Shown here in pieces: positions 5,706 to 10,444 of a stretch of 10,444 bases of DNA. The notes beneath the pieces are model-generated. The model searched no databases. It saw only the letters and a list, made by a program, of their open reading frames with translations, and was not told where the DNA came from. Position 1 is the first letter of the stretch; each line of letters starts with the position of its first letter. Both the position numbers and the translations under genes were made by a program. The DNA is from Actinomycetota bacterium (GTDB taxonomy: Bacteria; Actinomycetota; Acidimicrobiia; Acidimicrobiales; AC-25): assembly GCA_005888395.1 (NCBI GenBank), contig VAXF01000129.1:1-10444 (forward strand), read 5' to 3'.

Positions 5706-7654
5706 CTAGTTGAGGCGGGGGTAGTCGTCCTTGGCCTTGGAGTACGCGGGCGCGTATTTGGCGTTGCCACACCACGCGCCGAAGGTGGCGCTGCCCGCTA
5801 ACCACTGCGGCGCGAGCCTGCTGGGCCAGGCGAGGTAGTGCCGCTGGCAGTCGGGGTACTCGGCCCAGCCCGTGAAACTCCGTAAGCCGTTTAACTTGCG
5901 AACCTCGCCCTCGGGTGGCGGGGGGTTGTAGTCGGGCCGCCACCGCCACTCGACTGCGTCGACGAGGAAGCCGAACTTGCCGGGACCGGCGCCGACCAGC
6001 GCGGGCCGCGGGTCGGCGGTCGGGCCGTTGCCGCCGTAGCGCGTCTCGGGGTAAGCCTGCAGGCCCTTGGTGAGGCAGGCGGGCGTCAGGTCGGGGCCGC
6101 AGAAGAGCACACCGCCGTAGAAGGGCAGCGACACGTAGTACCAGACGCTCATCTGCGCTGGTTCCTTGCAGAAGGTGGGGTCGTGGTTCATGCCGGCGTC
6201 GCTCGACGGGTCGCAGGGCTTGCCGTCCTTCGGCGAAACCAGGTGGTACGAGTGGTAGAGGTTGAACGGGTCTCCGGCGGTGTACGCGAAGCCGCCGGGG
6301 ACGCCCAGCCCGGGATGCCGAGGTTGCTCACCCCGAAGTCACCTGCCGTCTCTAACTTCGGGTAGATGCGCTGGATGGCGCTGACGTCCATGAGGCCGAA
6401 GCTCGAATCGATCCACTCCGGGTTGTAGCCCTGCGCCTGGGCTGCGATGTCGTAGAAGAGCGGGAACAGCAGGTCGGTCAGCCTCAGGACACTGGTGACG
6501 CCGGCTGCCTTGAGCTGCACGACCGCGTTGGTGGCGTCGGTCTGGGCCGCCTTGATGTCGGGCGAGTAGGAGATCTCCTTGACGACGGGGTTCGTGCCGC
6601 CGCACGCCCTGGTGAGGTCGGTCTTGAACTCAGCGGCGAGATCGTTGACCTCCTTGAGGTTCGGGTGGACGAGCCCGAACACGCGCTTCTGGAGCTTCAA
6701 CGTGGCGTCTGGGGAGCGTGACGCGTTCTGGCCCCTCAGCTTCGTGCACACGTAGGTCGCCCACTGGCTGACGACCGTGGACCCGGTGGCCCAAGGCGTC
6801 CAGACGAAGGGCGCGAACCGGTTGTAGATCGAGTCGGGGAGCCACTCGGTCCCGAACATCAGTGGGCGGGCGGACGACGGCTCGGCACTGAGCGCGCTGG
6901 CCATGTTGTAGCCCACGTCGGCGTCGAGGAGGTTGGTGAACACCGAGAACGCCTTGTCGGTCTCCGCGGCCTCCTTGGCCGCGGCGGTGGTCTTGTCGGG
7001 GCATTGGAACGAGCCGCCGTCGATCATCTGGAACTCGAAATGGCGGCCGAAGATCTGGTTGGCCGGGTCGTTGCCCATGAGCGGCCGGATGTGCGGCAGG
7101 TACTTGGCGGTGTCGAAGCCGTGCTCGTTGAAGTACTTGACGACGAACGAGATGGCTTCCCGGCTGTCGGCTTCGACCTGGTCGGACGTGGTCGGGAACG
7201 GCCGCGTGAAGCGGTCGCCGCTCGGAAGCGCGCCGCCGGCCGCCTGCAGGGCGGTGAGCGCGTTGACGCCGCACACGGCCTTGTCGGTGGAGAACACGAG
7301 CTTGATGGTCTTGTCGCCGACACCGAGGTAGTAGGGCTGGCGGCGTTGCGTCGTCACCGGGAACACCTTTAAGCCCACGCGGAGCGCCTGGGCCTGGTCG
7401 CCCACCGGCGCGGCCGGCGACGTGGCGGCCGTGGCGCCGGTGGTACCGCCCTTCGCGGTGGCCTTCGGTTTGCCGCCCGGCGTCGTCACCGCGGTCGTGG
7501 CGGGCGCTAACGACGTCGGCGTGACGAGCTGGTTGAGATTCGTCGTCGTCGGCCCGCTCGAGGTCTTGGCTTGCTTCTTCGGCTTCGAGCACGCGGCCGC
7601 GATCAGAGAGAGAACGACAAGAACCACGGCGACTCGCGCCACACGACCGTTCAT
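5706..7654 (-). pseudogene. ABC transporter substrate-binding lipoprotein (LivJ-like), single-base frameshift
   Basis: Extracytoplasmic binding protein of a branched-chain-amino-acid-type (HAAT) ABC system; substrate unknown. ATG at 7654 starts MNGRVARVAVVLVVLSLIAAAC, a lipoprotein signal with C22 as lipidation site, preceded by GGGGG as a ribosome binding site. A Thr/Pro/Ala-rich linker follows to about residue 85, then a type I periplasmic-binding domain. The frame breaks at about 6303-6311: it reads IPGW and then nonsense, while the next frame continues without gap as GVPGGFAYTAGDPFNLYHSYHLVSPKDGKPCDPSSDAG into the C-terminal piece ending at 5706. Restoring one base (GGGCTGGGC to GGGCCTGGGC) gives IPGLGVPGGF and a 649-residue protein, longer than classical LivJ. 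Both sides of the break look under coding constraint, so a sequencing error or very recent mutation is likely. All six in-frame TTA leucine codons that I found in this window are in this gene. Confidence 0.85.
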
Positions 7655-7687
7655 CGGCACCCCCAGAGTGCGCGTCTGCTTTTGGCG

Positions 7688-7710
7688 CCCGGCGGCAGGT
7701 CTCCGCCGGG
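7688..7710 (-). promoter_or_regulatory. 8-bp hairpin in binding-protein leader
   Basis: CCCGGCGG (7688-7695), a 7-base loop and CCGCCGGG (7703-7710) form a perfect inverted repeat. If the minus-strand -10 at 7723-7718 is used, transcription would begin at about 7711, so the hairpin would form the very 5' end of the binding-protein mRNA. It may instead be an operator in the promoter region of the divergent permease. It is not a terminator candidate, as no T run follows. Confidence 0.45.
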
Positions 7711-7717
7711 TGGCCGG

Positions 7718-7725
7718 AGTATAAA
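7718..7725. promoter_or_regulatory. Overlapping bidirectional -10 elements
   Basis: AGTATAAA on the + strand holds TATAAA (7720-7725) reading toward the permease and, on the minus strand, TATACT (7723-7718) reading toward the binding-protein gene. Both are 5/6 to TATAAT and are the only AT-rich spot in the 110-base divergent gap (7655-7764). No good -35 elements are visible. Expected leaders are about 33 bases (permease) and 57 bases (binding protein). Confidence 0.45.
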
Positions 7726-7754
7726 TGCTCACAAAGCGGCACACTCGGCGCGAG

Positions 7755-7767
7755 AGGGGAACGTTTG
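7755..7767 (+). promoter_or_regulatory. Ribosome binding site that decides a TTG start
   Basis: AGGGGA at 7755-7760 is complementary to the 16S rRNA tail and is spaced 4 bases from TTG 7765-7767. The next candidate, ATG 7777, is too distant for the same site. Confidence 0.6.
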
Positions 7768-9861
7768 CAACGTCGAATGCTGGCGGCGCCCGCGGTCTTC
7801 GTCGCCGGGTTCGCCTCCTGCGTGCTCGTGGGCAAGGGCGTCGGCGGCAGCCACCCGCTCGCCGCCGTGGTACCCAGCGGCATCTTCCTCCAGGGCGTGA
7901 TCCTGGGGATGCTCAACGGGCTGCTCGCTGTCGGGCTTGTCCTGATCTACCGGACCAACCGGATCATCAACTTCGCCCAGGGCGAGCTCGGCGCCTTCGC
8001 CGCGACCCTGGCCGAGGAGCTGCACGTGCGGTTCAAGTGGCCGTTCGTGCCGGCCGTGCTGGTCGGGATCGTCGCCGCCGTCGTGACGAGCGGGCTCGTC
8101 GAGTTCGCCATCATCCGCCGGTTCTCGAAGGCACCGCGCCTGATCCTCACCGTCGCCACGATCGGCGTCGCCCAGATCCTCGGGTTCGTCGAGCTCGGCA
8201 TCCCCGCCTGGTTGAACACCGGCCAGAACCGCACGTTCATCACGCGGCTCAAGACGCCGTTCACCTTCCGCTTCGACTACGGCGGTGTCCGCTTCACCGC
8301 CGACCACCTGCTCGTGCTGGTCGCGACGCCGCTCATCATCCTCGGCCTGCTGTGGTTCCTGCGCGCCACCGGCTATGGGCTGGCCGCGCGCGCCACCGCG
8401 GAGAACAGCGACCGGGCGCGGCTCCTCGGTGTGCGCGTCAAGCGGGTGTCGCTGATCGTGTGGGTGATCGCCGGCCTGCTGTCGGCTGTCGCGGCCATTC
8501 TCGAGGCGCCTGTCGTCGGCTTCCAGTTCGGCGCCATCGGCGGGTTCACCCTCTTGACGCGCGCGCTCGCGGCAGCCGTTATCGGGCGCATGGAGAACCT
8601 CGTGGTCACGTTCGGCGCCGCCATCCTCATCACCACCGCCGAGCAGACGCTGTTCGCCGGCACCGGCAAGTCGGGCCCCACCGACGGCTTCACGCTGGCG
8701 GTGATCGTCGTCGCCCTCCTGATCCAGCGCCGCCGGCTCGGGCGACTCGAGGCGACGAGCTCGAGCTGGCAGGCCGTGCAGGAGGTGCGCCCGGTGCCAG
8801 TCGAGCTGCGGTCGCTCCCCGAGGTGCGTCTCGCCCGGTACGGGTTCGCGGTCGTCGGTGGCGGCGCGCTCGCGCTCCTGCCGTTCTTCCTCTCGCCGCG
8901 GAACACCAGCCTCGCGTCGGTGATCATGATCTACGCCATCATCGGCATCTCGCTCGTGATCCTCACGGGCTGGGCCGGCAACGTGTCGCTCGGCCAGTGG
9001 GCCATCGTGGGTGTGGGAGCCCTCGTCACCGGCCGGTTGGCCACGATGACCAACCCGCAGGACTTCTTCGTCGCGCTGCTCGGGGGGGGCCTGTGTGGCG
9101 CGGCCGTGGCGCTCGTCATCGGGCTGCCCGCGCTGCGGATCCGCGGCCTGTTCCTCGGGGTCACCACGCTCGCGTTCGCGGTCGCGGCGGGCCAGTGGCT
9201 CTTCACGTTCAACATCCTCACGCTGAACGACACGATCCAGAGGCCGGTGATCTTCGGCATCTTCAACATCGACCGCGAGAAGCGCTACTACTTCGTGTGC
9301 CTGGTCGCCCTCGTCCTCGCGCTGGCCGTCGGGCGCAATCTTCGGCGCGCCCGTATCGGCCGGGTGCTCATCGCCGTCCGCGACAACGAGAACCAGGCCC
9401 GCGCCGTCGGGGTCAAGATCACGCGCGCGAAGCTGTCGGCCTTCGCCGTCTCGGGGTTCCTCGCGGCCGTCGCCGGCGGCCTGTACGCCTACCACGAGCA
9501 GGCGATACGGGGAGCCGACCGCTTCCGTCCCGAGACCTCGATCCTGATGTTCTCGATGGTGGTCATCGGTGGGATGGGCTCGATGAGCGGCGCGCTGCTC
9601 GGCGCCATCTACGTGCGCGGCATCCAGTACTTCCTGCCGGCGCAGTTCCAGCTGCTCGTCACCGGGATCGGCGTGCTGATCCTGCTGCTCTTCTTCCCCG
9701 GCGGCCTCGGCCAGATTCTCTACACCCTGCGCGACAACTACCTGCGCTGGGTGGCGGCGCGCCGGGGCCTCGTCGTGCCCAGCCTGGTGGCCGACAAGCG
9801 GGTCGGGGAACCGCCATCCGAGAAGGAAGGGCCGAGCTCGAGGAAGAGCTCGAGACGATAG
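7765..9861 (+). CDS. Fused LivH-LivM permease of HAAT-type ABC transporter
   Basis: 698-residue membrane protein joining both permease subunits of a branched-chain amino-acid-type uptake system. The LivH half (about 40-322) has GLVLIYRTNRIINFAQGELGAF (57-78) and the ATPase-contact loop ENSDRARLLGVRV (213-225). A hydrophilic linker (about 322-355) leads to the LivM half (355-660), with NVSLGQ (406-411), RDNENQARAVGVKITRAKLSAFAVSG (539-564) and GGMGSMSGALLGA (602-614). The charged tail 677-698 is not part of the fold. TTG at 7765 is preferred as start because AGGGGA (7755-7760) lies 4 bases before it; ATG 7777 would be 16 bases away. It diverges from the binding-protein gene. LivG and LivF ATPases are not seen; an MFS-like gene starts 10 bases downstream. 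Confidence 0.93.
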   Translation: MQRRMLAAPAVFVAGFASCVLVGKGVGGSHPLAAVVPSGIFLQGVILGMLNGLLAVGLVLIYRTNRIINFAQGELGAFAATLAEELHVRFKWPFVPAVLVGIVAAVVTSGLVEFAIIRRFSKAPRLILTVATIGVAQILGFVELGIPAWLNTGQNRTFITRLKTPFTFRFDYGGVRFTADHLLVLVATPLIILGLLWFLRATGYGLAARATAENSDRARLLGVRVKRVSLIVWVIAGLLSAVAAILEAPVVGFQFGAIGGFTLLTRALAAAVIGRMENLVVTFGAAILITTAEQTLFAGTGKSGPTDGFTLAVIVVALLIQRRRLGRLEATSSSWQAVQEVRPVPVELRSLPEVRLARYGFAVVGGGALALLPFFLSPRNTSLASVIMIYAIIGISLVILTGWAGNVSLGQWAIVGVGALVTGRLATMTNPQDFFVALLGGGLCGAAVALVIGLPALRIRGLFLGVTTLAFAVAAGQWLFTFNILTLNDTIQRPVIFGIFNIDREKRYYFVCLVALVLALAVGRNLRRARIGRVLIAVRDNENQARAVGVKITRAKLSAFAVSGFLAAVAGGLYAYHEQAIRGADRFRPETSILMFSMVVIGGMGSMSGALLGAIYVRGIQYFLPAQFQLLVTGIGVLILLLFFPGGLGQILYTLRDNYLRWVAARRGLVVPSLVADKRVGEPPSEKEGPSSRKSSRR

Positions 9862-9871
9862 GGAGCCTCAC

Positions 9872-10444
9872 GTGAGTGTGACTGTCACCGATCCCGCATC
9901 CAACCCGGCCACCGCGCCGGTGCAGTGGGCGCGCAGCCGGTTCGTCGCCGTCAGTGGCGGCCTCGCCATCTTCTCGCTCGTCGTCCTGTTCTTCCTCTAC
10001 TTCTTCGACGAGTTCGACACCGCCGCCTTCGCCACCCTGGCGCCCGAGATCCAAAAGGCCTTCCACCTGACCGACAACGCCTTCGCCACGGTCGTCATCC
10101 TCAACATCTCGGTCATCCTCCTCGCCGCCATCCCGATCGGCCACTGGGGCGATCGCCTCCCGCGGACGAAGCTGGTTGTCGCGGGCGCGGTGCTGGCGGG
10201 GGTCTTCTCGTTCGCCACCGGCCTTGCCGTCGGGCTGGCAGCGCTCGTGGCGGTCCGGATCGGCAACGGCGTCGGCCTCATCGTCAACGACCCGATCCAC
10301 ACCTCGCTTCTCTCCGACTACTACAAGCCCGAGGACCGACCTCGCGTCTTCGCCCTCCACCGGAACGCGCAGCGACTGGCCGGTACCGTCGGGCCCTTCG
10401 TCGCGGGCGTGGCCGCGCTGATCGGTGGCTGGCGGCTGGCGTTC
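9872..10444 (+). CDS. MFS-type transporter, N-terminal part (3' partial)
   Basis: The frame opens at GTG 9872 and stays open for 191 codons to the window end. AGGGAG (9860-9865) is a ribosome binding site 6 bases before the start and overlaps the permease stop. After a soluble lead of about 22 residues come hydrophobic segments at about 24-45, 70-90, 101-130 and 171-190. GHWGDRLPRTK (90-100) fits the major facilitator loop motif GxxxDRxGRR. FFDEFDTAAFATLAPEI in the first helix region is typical of MFS proteins that begin with an acidic helix 1. Ten-base spacing implies cotranscription with the LivHM permease, where an ATP-binding subunit would be expected. Whether the missing C-terminal part is plain MFS or fused to ABC ATPase domains cannot be seen. 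Confidence 0.85.
   Translation, partial: MSVTVTDPASNPATAPVQWARSRFVAVSGGLAIFSLVVLFFLYFFDEFDTAAFATLAPEIQKAFHLTDNAFATVVILNISVILLAAIPIGHWGDRLPRTKLVVAGAVLAGVFSFATGLAVGLAALVAVRIGNGVGLIVNDPIHTSLLSDYYKPEDRPRVFALHRNAQRLAGTVGPFVAGVAALIGGWRLAF

Noticed and set aside
5702..5719. CCCGC/GCGGG inverted repeat at the cysM / binding-protein stop codons as a bidirectional terminator
   Set aside because: Only 5 bp with an 8-base loop and no T run; too weak to call.
7729..9495. Long minus-strand open frame of 588 codons opposite the LivHM permease
   Set aside because: Asp/Glu/Arg/His-rich composition typical of the antisense shadow of a high-GC membrane-protein gene; no recognisable domain, and the + strand gene is certain.
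7725..9875. 716-codon + strand open frame overlapping the permease
   Set aside because: Arg/Pro/Ala-rich frame shadow without domain similarity.

Overview
The window reads as one contiguous piece of a high-GC actinobacterial chromosome. Three things support this: strongly G/C-biased third codon positions on both strands, a cysteine operon of the mycobacterial mec-cysO-cysM type, and a Fur-family protein whose histidines resemble the nickel regulator Nur. A soil or freshwater Acidimicrobiia-like lineage is a reasonable guess, but nothing here fixes the taxon.

Left part (1-2657). A Fur-family metal regulator (5' end cut by the window) converges on a nickel/cobalt permease gene of the NiCoT family, and the two coding regions overlap by 24 bases. 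A Nur-box-like sequence (1285-1301) lies just upstream of the permease, so the pair looks like a small nickel homeostasis unit. Upstream of it, on the same strand, are a secreted TolB-like six-bladed propeller protein and then the tmRNA gene ssrA (minus strand, 2263-2657). I could fold the tmRNA by eye: an alanine-type acceptor with G3.U, a T arm, four pseudoknots and a tag reading frame ADNTPALAAA. It carries a perfect 41-base tandem duplication in the PK2 region. The propeller start codon begins one base after the tmRNA discriminator base.

Middle part (2674-5696). smpB, the protein partner of tmRNA, is translationally coupled (ATGA overlap) to an amidohydrolase_2-fold protein that appears to have lost most of its metal ligands; ssrA follows directly. 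Divergent from smpB, with only 26 bases between the start codons, is the operon mec-cysO-cysM. It encodes a JAMM protease, a ubiquitin-like sulfur carrier and an O-phosphoserine-type cysteine synthase, i.e. the CysO-thiocarboxylate route to cysteine.

Right part (5706-10444). A branched-chain-amino-acid-type ABC uptake locus. A lipoprotein substrate-binding gene (minus strand) has a one-base frameshift near 6303-6311 and all six in-frame TTA leucine codons I found in the window. It diverges from a fused LivH-LivM permease that starts at TTG. Ten bases after the permease comes an MFS-type membrane protein that runs off the window. No ATP-binding subunit is visible. The 110-base divergent region holds an overlapping bidirectional -10 element and an 8-bp hairpin.

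The most unusual observations are the duplicated tmRNA pseudoknot segment, the tmRNA end abutting a start codon, the degenerate amidohydrolase linked to smpB/ssrA, and the TTA-codon concentration in the frameshifted binding-protein gene.
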